In this document: in pieces, positions 33,768-47,869 of the stretch | How positions within the stretch are numbered: the first letter of the stretch is position 1 | How the letters are laid out: every line of letters starts with the position of its first letter | Source: Liolophura sinensis | Taxonomy: Eukaryota; Mollusca; Polyplacophora; Chitonida; Chitonidae | DNA length: 58,983 nucleotides | Reading direction: 5' to 3' | Assembly: GCF_032854445.1 (NCBI RefSeq) | Contig: NC_088305.1 | Coordinates: forward strand, 30,841,645 to 30,900,627 | Position numbers and translations under genes: made by a program | Notes under the pieces: model-generated | What the model was told of the DNA's origin: nothing | What the model saw: only the letters and a program-made list of their open reading frames with translations | The model's database searches: none

Positions 33768-35286
33768 GGGTGAGCCGTGGCCTAGTGGGTTAAACCTTCA
33801 CACTGATCAATTGACCACATGAGCCTAAAGCATCTGGATCGACCCCAGTCGGGAAGACCTCGTGTAAGAACGACTGGGGTTACCTCTAGGCTAACTCGAC
33901 ACTCACCTTTTCTTATTTTGTCAAGTCATGCTGATTTCTTCTTTAATATACTATGCCTATCTACTAACCAACAATGGACTTAGATTTTTGTTAATTTTTT
34001 CTTTGACATTTTTAACACTGGGATACTGTTATCTGCAAGTAGTTCTTTTACATGGATTACGAGAATCTCTTTGATTTTTTATTTGCTAATATGTATTTTT
34101 ATAATCCCATAGGCACAGAAAAACAATTAATGTTAATTTTAAGAGAAAGTCTGTTGTTTGAGTGATGCTGGAATGTATTCTGTTATTACAGCAGACTATT
34201 CTGTTTAATATGTCACACATATTTTATTAACATAATATAAAAATTCTTTTATACTAACAGGATATTCTTTTGACTATGACAGAATATTGTGTTAACAATA
34301 CCAGATTACATTCTAGCATCACTCAGACAACAGACTTTCCGTTAACATTCACAGAATAACTTTTTGAATGTAAGACGGATATTTTGGGTAATCTTTACAT
34401 TGTGATATCCAAATATGACTCCTTCCGTTCGGTATATACTCATTCCGAAAGCGTACTACAATTTGCATGTATCATTTTTATCTTGTTATGAGGTGGAAAT
34501 TTTAAAACTGTATTGAGACTTAATACCAGATGTAGTGTTCAATCTTGTGTATGGTTTGTCCAAAAACAATTGCGTAACAGTACATGAAATATGAACTATG
34601 TCTTGGGCTGTTATACTTTGGCTTCGGAGAACTCCCGGGCTTAACAGCGTATCATTTATGCTTTGGAAGAGAACAAAGGTTATTTCAGCTCATTTCTGGG
34701 CAAGACTCGCTATATTGCGCGAGGCTAGGCCCCTGGACATGCGGCTCTGATGTCACTCTACAAGAATCCATTTTTGAAAGGCTTCATCAAACAGCCTTAG
34801 CTAATCTTGAGGAAACAGAGAATTTCAGGGCTGTTTGATTAACACATGGAGGTAGTTAATCTCTTTCACTTAAAAGTTTGTTTCCTTTTTGTTATTGTAC
34901 AGTAATTGTGGAAAGACTAGATTCTTCGAACGAGTCGCTACAATACTGTGGACTGTTTTGCAATTCCTGCCATATCAAAGTTTTTCTTACACGTAAAAAG
35001 TGAGCGGTGCATGAGGGCAAGCATATCTGGGCCCCAATCCCTTAAAAGGTGGGGCTGGTGGTGGGGAGGAAGGGCTAGGCCCCTGGGCATCCGGTTCCGA
35101 TGGCACTCTACATGATTCCATTTGCTAAATTATTAATTTTCCTCGAATGTAATACAATAAATTATTATGTGTATGTATTATTTTCACCTCAGGTCATAGC
35201 CGTATAGAGTTATCCCCCCTGTTGTGTTCCGGTATTGCACCACAGAGAAATCAGGTATATGTACTCTACAAGTCACTTCTTCTGAC
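33768..35286 (+). repeat. Array unit 9, standard (1519 bp)
   Basis: Standard order. It has an unaltered 140-bp block. Confidence 0.92.
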
Positions 35287-37089
35287 GGGTGAGCCGTGGC
35301 CTAGTGGGTTAAACCTTCACACTGATCAATTGACCACATGAGCCTAAAGCATCTGGATCGACCCCAGTCGGGAAGACCTCGTGTAAGAACGACTGGGGTT
35401 ACCTCTAGGCTAACTCGACACTCACCTTTTCTTATTTTGTCAAGTCATACTTATTTCTTCTTTAATATACTATGCTTATCTACTAAACAACAACGGAGTT
35501 AGATTTTTGCTAATTTTTTCCTTTACTTTTTTAACACTGGGATACTGCTATCTGCAAGTAGTTCTTTTACATGGATTACGGGAATTTCTTTCTATTTTCA
35601 TTTGCTAATATGTATCTTTATAATCCCAAGAGCACACAGAAACAATTAATGTTAATTTTATGAGAAAGTCTGTTGTTTGAGTGATGCTGTAATGTATTTA
35701 TTTATTTATTTATTTATTTGATTGGTATTTTACGCCGTACTCAAGAATATTTCACTTATACGACGGCGGCCAGCATTATGGTGGGAGGAAACCGGGCAGA
35801 ACCCGGGGGAAACCCACGACCATCCGCAGTTGGCTATAAGACCGTCCCACTTACGGCCGGAGATTAAGCCAGCATGAGCTGGACTTGAACTCAAAGCGAC
35901 CGCATTGGTGAGAGACTCCTGGGTCATTACCCTGCGCTAGCGTGCTAACCGACTGAGCCACGGAGGCCCCTTATAATGTATTCTGTTATTGCAGCACATT
36001 AATCTGTTTAATATGACACACATATTCTATTAACTTGACATAAAGAGTCTATTAGATTAACAAGATATTATTTTGAATATGACACAATATTGTGTTAACA
36101 ATAACAGAATACATTCTAGCTTCACTTAGACAACAGACTTTCTGTTAACATTCACGGATTAACCTTTTAAGTGTAAGACGAATATTTTGGGTACTCTTTA
36201 CATTGTGATTTCCAAATATCACTCCTTCCGTTCGGTATATAATAATTCCGAAGACGTACTACAATATGCATGTATCATTTTTATCTTTTCTTGAGATGAA
36301 AATTGCAAAACTGTCTTGAGACTTAATACCAGATACAGTGTTTAATCTTGTATACGGTTTGTCCAAAAACAATTGCGTAACAGTACATAAAATTTGAACT
36401 ATGTCTTCTGCTGTTATACTTTGGCTTCGGAGAACTCCCGGGCTCAATAGCGTATCATTTATGCATTGGAAGAAAAGAATGGTCATTTCAGCTCATTTCT
36501 GGGCAAGACTCGCTATATTGCGCGAGGCTAGGCCCCTGGGCATGCGGCTCCGATGCTACTTTACAAAAATCCGTTTTTCAAAGGCTTCATCAAACAGCCT
36601 TGGCTAATCTTGAAGAAACAGAGAATTTCAGGGCTGTTTGATTAACACATGTAGGTAGTTAATCTCTTTGACTCAGAAGTTTGTTTCGTTTTTGTTATTG
36701 TACAGTAAATATGGAAACACTGGATTTTTCGAACGAGTCGCTACAATACTGTGGCCTGATTTGCATTTCGTGCCATATCAACGTTTTCCTCACACGTAAA
36801 ATGTGAGCGGTGCATGAGGGCAAGCATATCTGGGCCCCAATCACTTAAAAGGAGGGTCTGGGGGTGGGGAGGAAGGGCTAGGCCCCTAGACATCTGGCTC
36901 CGATGGCACTCTACAAGAATCCATTTTTTAAATTATTGATTTTCCTCAAATGTAATACAATAAATCATTATGTATATGTAGTATTTTCACCTCAGTTCAA
37001 AGCCGTACAGAGTTATCCCCCGTGTTGTGTTCCGGTATTGCACCACAGAGAAATCACATATATGTACTCTACAAGTCACTTCTTCTGAC
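35287..37089 (+). repeat. Array unit 10, with SINE (1803 bp)
   Basis: Full SINE in the left arm; SINE-linked subtype in the right arm; ACATAAAATTTGAAC variant in the ORF segment. Confidence 0.92.
35697..35972 (-). mobile_element. SINE in array unit 10
   Basis: Near full length: TTTA-rich tail complement, ATTTTACGCCGTACTCAAG, GTGGGAGGAAACCGGGCAG, CTTGAACTCAAAGCG (B-box complement) and ACTGAGCCACGGAGG (A-box complement). Flanked by AATGTA. Confidence 0.9.
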
Positions 37090-38257
37090 GGGTGAGCCGT
37101 GGCCTAGTGGGTTAAACCTTCACACTGATCAATTGACCACATGAGCCTAAAGCATCTGGATCGACCCCAGTCGGGAAGACCTCGTGTAAGAACGACTGGG
37201 GTTACCTCTAGGCTAACTCGACACTCACCTTTTCTTATTTTGTCAAGTCATACTTATTTCTTCTTTAATATACTATGCCTATCTACTAAGCAACAATGGA
37301 CTTAGATTTTTGTTAATTTTTTCTTTGACATTTTTAGCACTGGGATACTGCTATCTGCAAGTATTTCTTTTAAATGGATTACGGGAATTTCTTTGATTTT
37401 TCATTTGCTAATATGTATCATGATCAGCCCAAGAGCACACAGAAACGATTAATATCAATTTTAAGAGAAAGTCTGTTGTTTGAGTGATGCTGGAATGTAT
37501 TCTGTTATTGCAGCAGACTGTTCTGTTTAATATGCCACACATATTCTATTAACTTAATATAAAGATTCTTTTATACTAACAGGATATTCTTTTGACTATG
37601 ACAAAATATTGTGTTAACAATACCAGAATACAATCTAGCATCACTCAGACAGCAGACTTTCCGTTAAGATTAACAGATGAACTTTTTGAGTATAAGACGG
37701 ATATTTGGGGTAATCTTAACATTGTGATGTTTTAATATGACTCCTTCCGTTCGGTATATACTAATTCCGAAGACGTACTACAATCTGCATGTATCATTTT
37801 TATCTTCTCTTGAGGAGGAAATTTTAAAATTGTCTTGAGACTTAATATCAGATACAGTGTTCAATCTTGTGTATGGTTTGTCCAAAAACAATTGCGTAAC
37901 AGTACATGAAATATGAACTATGTGTTCTGCTGTTATACTTTGGCTTCGGAGAACTCCCGGGCTTAATAGCGTATCATTTATGCATTTGAAGAAAAGAATG
38001 GTCATTTCAGCTCATTTCTGGGCAAAATCGCTATGTTGCGTGAGGCTAGGCCACTGGGCATGAGGCTCCGATGCCACTCTACAAGAATCCATTTTTTAAA
38101 TTATTGATTTTCCTCAAATGTAATACAATAAATTATTATGTGTATGTAGTATTTTCATCTCAGTTCAAAGCCGTACAGAGTTATCCCCCGTGTTGTGTTT
38201 CGGTATTGCACCACAGAGAAATCAGATATATGTACTCTACAAGTCACTTCTTCTGAC
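37090..38257 (+). repeat. Array unit 11, short (1168 bp)
   Basis: Same 350-bp deletion as unit 3 (fusion at about 38041-38105). Confidence 0.92.
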
Positions 38258-39781
38258 GGGTGAGCCGTGGCCTAGTGGGTTAAACTTTCACACTGATCAA
38301 TTGACCACATGAGCCTAAAGCATCTGGATCGACCCCAGTCGGGAAGACCTCGTGTAAGAACGACTGGGGTTACCTCTAGGCTAACTCGACACTCACCTTT
38401 TCTTATCTTGTCAAGTCATACTTATTTCTTCTTTAATATACTATGCCTATCTACTAACCAACAATGGACTTAGATTTTTGTTAATTTTTTCTTTGACATT
38501 TTTAACACTGGGATACTGCTATCTGCAAGTATTTCTTTTAAATGGATTACGGGAATTTCTTTGATTTTTCATTTGCTAATATGTGTCTTTATCAGCCCAA
38601 GAGCACACAGAAACGATTAATATCAATTTTAAGAGAAAGTCTGTTGTTTGAGTGATGCTGGAATGTATTCTGTTATTGCAGCAGACTGTTCTGTTTAATA
38701 TGTCATACATATTTTATTAACTTAATATAAAGATTCTTTTATACTAACAGGATATTCTTTTGACTATGACAGAATATTGTGTCAACAATACCAGAATACA
38801 TTCTAGCATCACTCAGACAACAGACTTTCCGTTAACATTAACAGATTAACATTTTGAGTATAAGACAGATATTTGGGGTAATCTTAACATTGTGATGTTT
38901 AAATATGACTCCTTCCGTTCGGTATATACTAATTCCGAAGACGTACTACAATCTGCATGTATCATTTTTATCTTCTCTTGAGGTGGAAATTTTAAAATTG
39001 TCTTGAGACTTAATATCAGATACAGTGTTCAATCTTGTGTATGGTTTGTCCAAAAACAATTGCGTAACAGTACATGAAATATGAACTATGTCTTCTGCTG
39101 TTATACTTTGGCTTCGGAGAACTCCGGGCTTAATAGCGTATCATTTATGCATTTGAAGAAAAGAATGGTCGTTTCAGCTCATTTCTGGGCAAGACTCGCT
39201 ATGTTGCGCGAGGCTAGGCCCCTGGCCATGAGGCTCCGATGCCACTCTACAAGAATCCATTTTTGAAAGGCTTCATCAAACAGCCTTAGCTGATTTTGAG
39301 AAAACAGAGAATTTCAAATCCGTTTGATTAACACATGTAGGTAGTTAATCTCTTTGACTCAAAAGTATATATCGTTTTTGTTATAGTACAGTAAATGTGG
39401 AAACACTGGATTTTTCGAACGAGTCGCTACAATACTGTGGCCTGATTTGCATTTCTTGCCATATCAAAGTTTTCCTCACACGTAAAAAGTGAGCGGTGCA
39501 TGAGGGCAAGCATATCTGGGCCCCAATCACTTAAAAGGAGGGCCTGGGGGTGGGGAGGAAGGGCTAGGCCCCTAGACATCTGGCTCCGATGACACTCTAC
39601 AAGAATCCATTTGTTAAATTATTGATTTTCCTCAAATGTAATACAATAAATTATTATGTGTATGTAGTATTTTCATCTCAGTTCAAAGCCGTACAGAGTT
39701 ATCCCCCGTGTTGTGTTCCGGTATTGCACCACAGAGAAATCAGATATATGTAGGCCTACTCTAAAAGTCACTTCTTCTGAC
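38258..39781 (+). repeat. Array unit 12, standard (1524 bp)
   Basis: Standard order, plus a 6-bp GGCCTA insertion at 39753-39758. Confidence 0.92.
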
Positions 39782-41574
39782 GGGTGAGCCGTGGCCTAGT
39801 GGGTTAAACCTTCACACTGATCAATTGACCACATGAGCCTAAAGCATCTGGATCGACCCCAGTCGGGAAGACCTCGTGTAAGAACGACTGGGGTTACCTC
39901 TAGGCTAACTCGACACTCACCTTTTCTTATTTTGTCAAGTCATACTTATTTCTTCTTTAATATACTATGCTTATCTACTAAACAACAACGGAGTTAGATT
40001 TTTGTTAATTGTTTCCTTCATTTTTTTAACACTGGGATACTGCTATCTGCAAGTAGTTCTTTCACATGGATTACGGGAATTTCTTTCTATTTTCATTTGC
40101 TAATATGTATCTTTATAATCCCAAGAGCACACAAAAACAATTAATGTTAATTTTAAGAGAAAGTCTGTTGTTTGAGTGATGCTGGAATGTATTTATTTAT
40201 TTATTTATTTGATTGGTGTTTTACGGCGTACTCAAGAATATTTCACTTATACGACGGCGGCCAGCATTATGGTGGGAGGAAACCGGGCAGAGCCCGGGGG
40301 AAACCCACGACCATCCGCAGGTGGCTGAAAGACCGTCCCACTTACGGCCGGAGATTAAGCCAGCATGAGCTGGACTTGAACTCAAAGCGACCGCATTGGT
40401 GAGAGACTCCTGGGTCATTACCCTGCGCTAGCGTGCTAACCGACTGAGCCACGGAGGCCCCTTATAATGTATTCTGTTATTGCAGCACATTAATCTGTTT
40501 AATATGACACACATATTGTATTAACTTGACATAAAGAGTCTATTAGATTAACAAGATATTATTTTGAATATGACACAATATTGTGTTAACAATAACAGAA
40601 TACATTCTAGCTTCACTTAGACAACAGACTTTCTGTTAACATTCACGGATTAACCTTTTAAGTGTAAGACGGATATTTTGGGTACTCTTTACATTGTGAT
40701 TTCCAAATATCACTCCTTCCGTTCGGTATATACTAATTCCGAAGATGTACTACAATATGCATGTATCATCTTGTCTTGAGATGAAAATTGCAAAACTGTC
40801 TTGAGACTTAATACCAGATACAGTGTTCAATCTTGTATACGGTTTGTCCAAAAACAATTGCGTAACAGTACATGAAATATGAACTATGTCTTCTGCTGTT
40901 ATACTTTGGCTTCGGAGAACTCCCGGGCTTAATAGCGTATCATTAATGCATTGGAAGAAAAGAATGGTCATTTCAGCTCATTTCTGGGCAAGACTCGCTA
41001 TGTTGCGGGAGGCTAGCCCCTGGGCATGAGGCTCCGATGCCACTCTACAAGAATCCATTTTTGAAAGGTCTTCATCAAACAGCCCTAGCTGATTTTGACA
41101 AAACAAAGAATTTCAAATCCATTTGATTAACACATGTAGGTAGTTAATCTCTTTGACTCAAAAGTTTATATCGTTTTTGTTATAGTACAGTAAATGTGGA
41201 AAGACTGGATTTTTCGAACGAGTCGCTACAATACTGTGGCCTGCTTTGCATTTCTTGCCATATCAAAGTTTTCCTCACATGTAAAAAGTGAGCGGTGCAT
41301 GAGGGCAAGCATATCTGGGCCCCAATCACTTAAAAGGTGGATCTGGGGGTGGGGAGGAAGGGCTAGGCCCCTAGACATCTGGCTCCGATGACACTCTACA
41401 AGAATCCATTTGTTAAAATATTGATTTTCCTCAAATGTAATACAATAAATTATTATGTGTATGTATTACTTTCATCTCAGTTCAAAGCCGCACAGAGTTA
41501 TCCCCCGTGTTGTGTTCCGGTATTGCACCACAGAGAAATCAGATATATGTACTCTAAAAGTTACTTCTTCTGAC
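39782..41574 (+). repeat. Array unit 13, with SINE (1793 bp)
   Basis: Full SINE; SINE-linked subtype. Confidence 0.92.
40190..40462 (-). mobile_element. SINE in array unit 13
   Basis: Same site and orientation as in units 6, 10 and 14; near full length; flanked by AATGTA. Confidence 0.9.
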
Positions 41575-43381
41575 GGGTGAGCCGTGGCCTAGTGGGTTAA
41601 ACCTTCACACTGATCAATTGACCACATGAGCCTAAAGCATCTGGATCGACCCCAGTCGGGAAGACCTCGTGTAAGAACGACTGGGGTTACCTCTAGGCTA
41701 ACTCGACACTCACCTTTTCTTATTTTGTCAAGTCATACTTATTTCTTCTTTAATATACTATGCCTATCTACTAACCAACAACGGAGTTAGATTTTTGTTA
41801 ATTTTTTTCTTTCACTTTTTTAACACTGGGATACTGCTATCTGCAAGTAGTTCTTTCACATGGATTACGGGAATTTCTTTCTATTTTCATTTGCTAATAT
41901 GTATCTTTATAATCCCAAGAGCACACAAAAACAATTAAGATTAATTTTAAGAGAAAGTCTGTTGTTTGAGTGATGCTAGAATGTATTTATTTATTTATTT
42001 ATTTATTTATTTGATTGGTATTTTACGCCGTACCCAAGAATATTTCACTTATACGACGGCGGCCAGCATTATGGTGGGAGGAAACCGGGCAGAGCCCCGG
42101 GGAAACCCACGACCATCCGCAGGTGGCTGGAAGACCTTCCCACTTACGGCCGGAGATTAAGCCAGCATGAGCTGGACTTGAACTCAAAGCGACCGCATTG
42201 GTGAGAGACTCCTGGGTCATTACCCTGCGCTAGCGTGCTAATCGACTGAGCCACGGAGGCCCCTTGGAATGTAATCTGTTATTGCAGCACATTAATCTGT
42301 TTAATATGACACACATATTCTATTAACTTGACATAAAGAGTCTATTAGATTAACAAGATATTATTTTGAATATGACACAATATTGTGTTAACATTAACAG
42401 AATACATTCTAGCTTCACTTAGACAACAGACTTTCTGTTAACATTCACGGATTACCCTTTTAAGTGTAAGACGGATATTTTGGGTACTCTTTACATTGTG
42501 ATTTCCAAATATCACTCCTTCCGTTTGGTATTACGAATTCCGAAGATGTGCTTCAATCTGCATGTATCATTTTGATCTTGTCTTGAAATGAAAATTGCAA
42601 AACTGTCTTGAGACTTAATACCAGATACAGTGTTCAATCTTGTATACGGTTTGTCCAAAAACAATTGCGTAACAGTACATAAAATTTGAACTATGTCTTC
42701 TGCTGTTATACTTTGGCTTCGGAGAACTCCGGGCTTAATAGCGTATCATTTATGCATTGGAAGAAAAGAATGGTCATTTCAGCTCATTTCTGGGCAAGAC
42801 TGGCTATATTGCGCGAGGCTAGGCAACTGGGCATGCGGCTCCGATGCTACTTTACAAAAATCCGTTTTTTCAAAGGCTTCATCAAACAGCCTTAGCTAAT
42901 CTTGAAGAAACAGAGAATTTCAGGGCTGTTTGATTAACACATGTAGGTAGTTAATCTCTTTGACTCAAAAGTTTATATCGTTTTTGTTATAGTACAGTAA
43001 ATGTGGAAACACTGGGTTTTTCAAACGAGTCGCTACAATACTGTGGCCCCGCTTTGCATTTCTTGCCATATCACAGTTTCTCTCACACGTAAAAATTGGG
43101 GGGTGCATGAGGGCAAGCATATCTGTACCCCAATCACTTAAAAGAGGGTCTGGGGTGGGGAGGAAGGGCTACGCCATTAGACATCTGGTTCCGATGACCA
43201 CTCTACCAAGAATCCATTTGTTAAATTATTGATTTTCCTCAAATGTAATACAATAAATTATTATGTTTATGTATTATTTTCACCTCAGTTCAAAGCCGTA
43301 TAGAGTTATCCCCCGTGTTGTGTTCCGGTATTGCACCACAGAAAATCAGATATATGTACTCTACAAGTCACTTCTTCTTAC
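41575..43381 (+). repeat. Array unit 14, with SINE (1807 bp)
   Basis: Full SINE with the longest TTTA tract. Many single-base indels are clustered in the last 370 bp. Confidence 0.92.
41985..42264 (-). mobile_element. SINE in array unit 14
   Basis: Same site; the right flank GGAATGTA preserves the longest visible target-site duplication (left flank AGAATGTA). Confidence 0.9.
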
Positions 43382-44899
43382 GGGTGAGCCGTGGCCTAGT
43401 GGGTTAAACTTTCACACTGATCAATTGACCACATGAGCCTAAAGCATCTGGATCGACCCCAGTCGGGAAGACCTCGTGTAAGAACGACTGGGTTACCTCT
43501 AGGCTAACTCGACACTCACCTTTTCTTATTTTGTCAAGTTATACTTATTTCTTCTTTAATATACTATGCTTATCTACTAACAACAACGGAGTTAGATTTT
43601 TGTTAATTTTTTCTTTGACATTTTTAACACTGGGATACTGTTATCTGCAAGTAGTTCTTTTACAGGGGTTACGGGAATTTCTTTGATTTTTCATTTGCTA
43701 CTATGTGTTTTCATAAGCCCAAGAGCACACAAAAACAATTAATGTTAATTTTAAGAGAAAGTCTGTTGTTTGAGTGATGCTGGAATGTATTCCGTTATTG
43801 CAGCAGATTATTCTGTTAAATATGATACACATATTCTATTAACTTAACATAAAGAGTCTATTATATTAACAGGATATTTTTTGAAAATGACAGAATTTTG
43901 CGTTAACAATAACACAACACATTCTAGCATCACTCAGACAACAGACTTTCCGTTAACATTCACAGATTAACTTTTTATGTGTAAGACGGAAATTTTGGGT
44001 AATCTTTACAATGTGATATCCAAATATCACTCCTTCCGTTCGGTATATACTAATTCCGAAGACATACTACAATCTGCATGTATCATTTTGATCTTGCTTT
44101 GAGGTGAAAATTTTAAAATTGTCTTAAGACCTAATATCAGATACAGTGTTCAGTCTTGTATATGGTTTGTCAAAAAACAATTGCGTAACAATACATAAAA
44201 TTTGAACTATGTCTTCTGCTGTTATACTTTGGCTTCGGAGAACGCCCGGGCTGAATAGCGTATCATTTATGCATTGGAAGAAAAGAATGGTCATTTCAGC
44301 TCATTTCTGGCCACGACTTGCTATATTGCGCGAGGCTAGGCCCCTGTTCATGCGGCTCCGATGTCACTCTAGAAGAATCCATTTTTGAAAGGTCTTCATC
44401 AAACAGCCTTAGCTGATTTTGAGAAAAACAGAGAATTTCAGGGCTGTTTGATTAACACATGTAGGTAGTTAATCTCTTTGAGTTAGAAGTTTTTTTCGTT
44501 TTTGTTATAGTACAGTAAATGTGGAAAGGCTGGATTTTTCGAACGAGTCGCTACGATACTGTGGCCTGCTTTACATTTCTTGCCATATCAAAGTTTTCCT
44601 CACATGTAAAAAGTGAGCGGTGCATGAGGGCAAGCATATCTGGGCCCCAATCACTTAAAAGGTGGGGCTGGGGGTGGGGAGGAAGGGCTAGGCCCCTAGA
44701 CATCTGGCTCCGATGACACTCTACATAATTTCATTTGTTAAATTATTGATTTTCCTCAAATGTAATACAATAAATTATTATGTGTATGTATTATTTTCAT
44801 CTCAGTTCAAAGCCGTACAGAGTTATCCCCCGTGTTGTGTTCCGGTATTGCACCACAGAGAAATCAGATATATGTACTCTAAAAGTCACTTTTTCTGAC
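43382..44899 (+). repeat. Array unit 15, standard (1518 bp)
   Basis: The 140-bp block has lost one G in GACTGGG. The right arm is of the AACACAACACATTC subtype. Confidence 0.92.
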
Positions 44900-46349
44900 G
44901 GGTGAGCCGTGGCCTAGTGGGTTAAACCTTCACACTGATCAATTGACCACATGAGCCTAAAGCATCTGGATCGACCCCAGTCGGGAAGACCTCGTGTAAG
45001 AACGACTGGGGTTACCTCTAGGCTAACTCGACACTCACCTTTTCTTATTTTGTCAAGTCATACTTATTTCTTCTTTAATATACTATGCTGATCTACTAAC
45101 CTACAACGGACTTAGATTTTTGTTAATTTTTTCTTTGACATTTTTAACACTGGGATACTGCTATCTGCAAGTAGTTCTTTCACATGGATTACGGGAATTT
45201 CTTTGATTTTTCATTTGCTAAAATGTGTCTTTATCAGCCCAAGAGCACAGAAAAATAATTAATGTTAATTTTAAGAGAAAGTCTGTTGTTTGAGTGATGC
45301 TGGAATGTATTCTGTTATTGCAGCAGATTATTCTGTTTAATATGCCACACATATTCTATTAACTTAATATAAAGATTCTTTTATACTAACAGGATATTCT
45401 TTTCACTATGACAGAATATTGTGTTAACAATACCAGAATACATTCTAGCATCACTCAGACAGCAGACTTTCCGTTAAGATTAACAGATTAACTTTTTGAG
45501 TATAAGACGGAAATTTGGGGTAATCTTTACAATGTGATATCCAAATATCACCCCTTCCGTTCGGTATATACTAATTCCGAAGACATACTACAATCTGCAT
45601 GTATCATTTTGATCTTGTTTTGAGGTGGAAATTTTAAAATTGTCTTGAGACTTAATATCAGATACAGTGTTCAATCTTGTGTATGGTTTGTACAAAAACA
45701 ATTGCGTAACAGTACATGAAATATGAACTATGTCTTCTGCTGTTATACTTTGGCTTCGGAGAACTCCCGGGCTTAATAGCGTATCATTTATGCATTGGAA
45801 GAAAAGAATGGTCATTTCAGCTCATTTCTGGGCAAGACTCGCTATGTTGCGCGAGGCTAGGCCCCTGGACATGCGGCTCCGATGCCACTCTACAAGAATC
45901 CATTTTTGAAAGGTCTTCATCAAACAGCCTAAGTTGATTTTGAGAAAACAGAGAATTTAAAATCCATTTGATTAACACATGTAGGTAGTTAATCTCTTTG
46001 ACTCAAAAGTTTATATCGTTTTTGTTATAGTACAGTAAATGTGGAAAGACTTGTTTTTTCGAACGAGTCGCTACAATACTGTGGCCTGATTTGCATTTCT
46101 TGCCATATCAAAGTTTTCCTCACACGTAAAAAGTGAGCGATGCATGAGGGCAAGCATATCTGGGCCCCAGTCACTTAAAAGGAGGGCCTGGGGGTGGGGA
46201 GGAAGGGCTAGGCCCCTAGACATCTGGCTCCGACGACACTCTACAAGAATCCATTTGTTAAATTATTGATTTTCCTCAAATGTAATACAATAAATTATTG
46301 CACCACAAAGAAATCACATATATGTACTCTAAAAGTCACTTCTTCTGAC
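44900..46349 (+). repeat. Array unit 16 (1450 bp, 70-bp deletion)
   Basis: About 70 bp are missing near 46297, where AATAAATTATTG joins CACCACAAAG. Confidence 0.92.
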
Positions 46350-47869
46350 GGGTGAGCCGTGGCCTAGTGGGTTAAACCTTCACACTGATCAATTGACCAC
46401 ATGAGCCTAAAGCATCTGGATCGACCCCAGTCGGGAAGACCTCGTGTAAGAACGACTGGGGTTACCTCTAGGCTAACTCGACACTCACCTTTTCTTATTT
46501 TGTCAAGTCATACTTATTTCTTCTTTAATATACTATGCCTATCTACTAACCTACAACGGAGTTAGATTTTTGTTAATTTTTTCTTTGACATTTTTAACAC
46601 TGGGATACTGCTATCTGCAAGTATTTCTTTTAAATGGATTACGGGAATTTCTTTCATTTTTCATTTGCTACTATGTATCTTTATCAGCCCAAGAGCACAC
46701 AGAAACAATTAATGTTAATTTTAAGAGAAAGTCTGTTGTTTGAGTGATGCTGGAATGTATTCTGTTACTGCAGCAGATTATTCTGTTAAATATGACACAC
46801 ATATTCTATTAACTTAACATAAAGAGTCTATTAGATTAACAGGATGTTATTTTGACTATGACAGAATATTGTGTTAACAATACCAGAATACATTCTAGGA
46901 TCACTCAGACAACACCCTTTCCGTTAAGATTAACAGATTAACTTTTTGAGTATAAGACGGATATTTGGGGTAATCTTAACATTGTGATGTTTAAATATGA
47001 CTCCTTCCGTTCGGTATATACTAATTTTCAAGACGTACTACAATCTTCATGTATCATTTTTATCTTCTCTTCAGGTGGAAATTTTAAAATTGTCTTGAGA
47101 CTTAATATCAGATACAGTGTTCAATCTTGTGTATGGTTTGTCCAAAAACAATTGCGTAACAGTACATAAAATCTGAACTATGTCTTCTGCTGTTATACTT
47201 TGGCTTCGGAGAACTCCCGGGCTTAATAGCGTATCAATTATGCATTGGAAGAAAAGAATGGTCATTTCAGCTCATTTCTGGGCAGGACTCGCTATATTGC
47301 GCGAGGCTAGGCCCCTGGGCATGCGGCTCTGATGCCACTCTACAAGAATCCATTTTTGAAAGGTCTTCATCAAACAGCCTTAGCTGATTTTGAGAAAACA
47401 GAGAATTTCAAGGCTGTTTGATTAACACATGTAGGTAGTTAATCTCTTTCACTTAGAAGTTTGTTTCGTTTTTGTTATAGTACAGTAAATGTGGAAAGAC
47501 TGGATTTATCGAACGAGTCGCTACAATACTGTGGCCTGCTTTACATTTCTTGCCATATCAAAGTTTTCCTCACACGTAAAAAGTGAGCGGTGCATGAGGG
47601 CAAGCATATCTGGGCCCCAATCCCTTGAAAGGTGGGGCTGGGGGTGGGGAGGAAGGGCTAGGCCCCTCGGCATCCGGCTCCGATGGCACTCTACATGAAT
47701 CCATTTGTTAAATTATTGATTTTCCTCAAATGTAATACAATAAATTATTATGTGTATGTATTATTTTCACCTCAGTTCACAGCCGTATAGAGTTATCCCC
47801 CGAGTTGTGTTCCGGTATTGCACCACAGAGAAATCAGATATATGTACTCTACAAGTCACTTCTTCTGAC
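46350..47869 (+). repeat. Array unit 17, standard (1520 bp)
   Basis: Standard order. The ORF segment carries CATAAAATCTGAAC and the frame is shortened at its 5' end as read on the minus strand. Confidence 0.92.
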
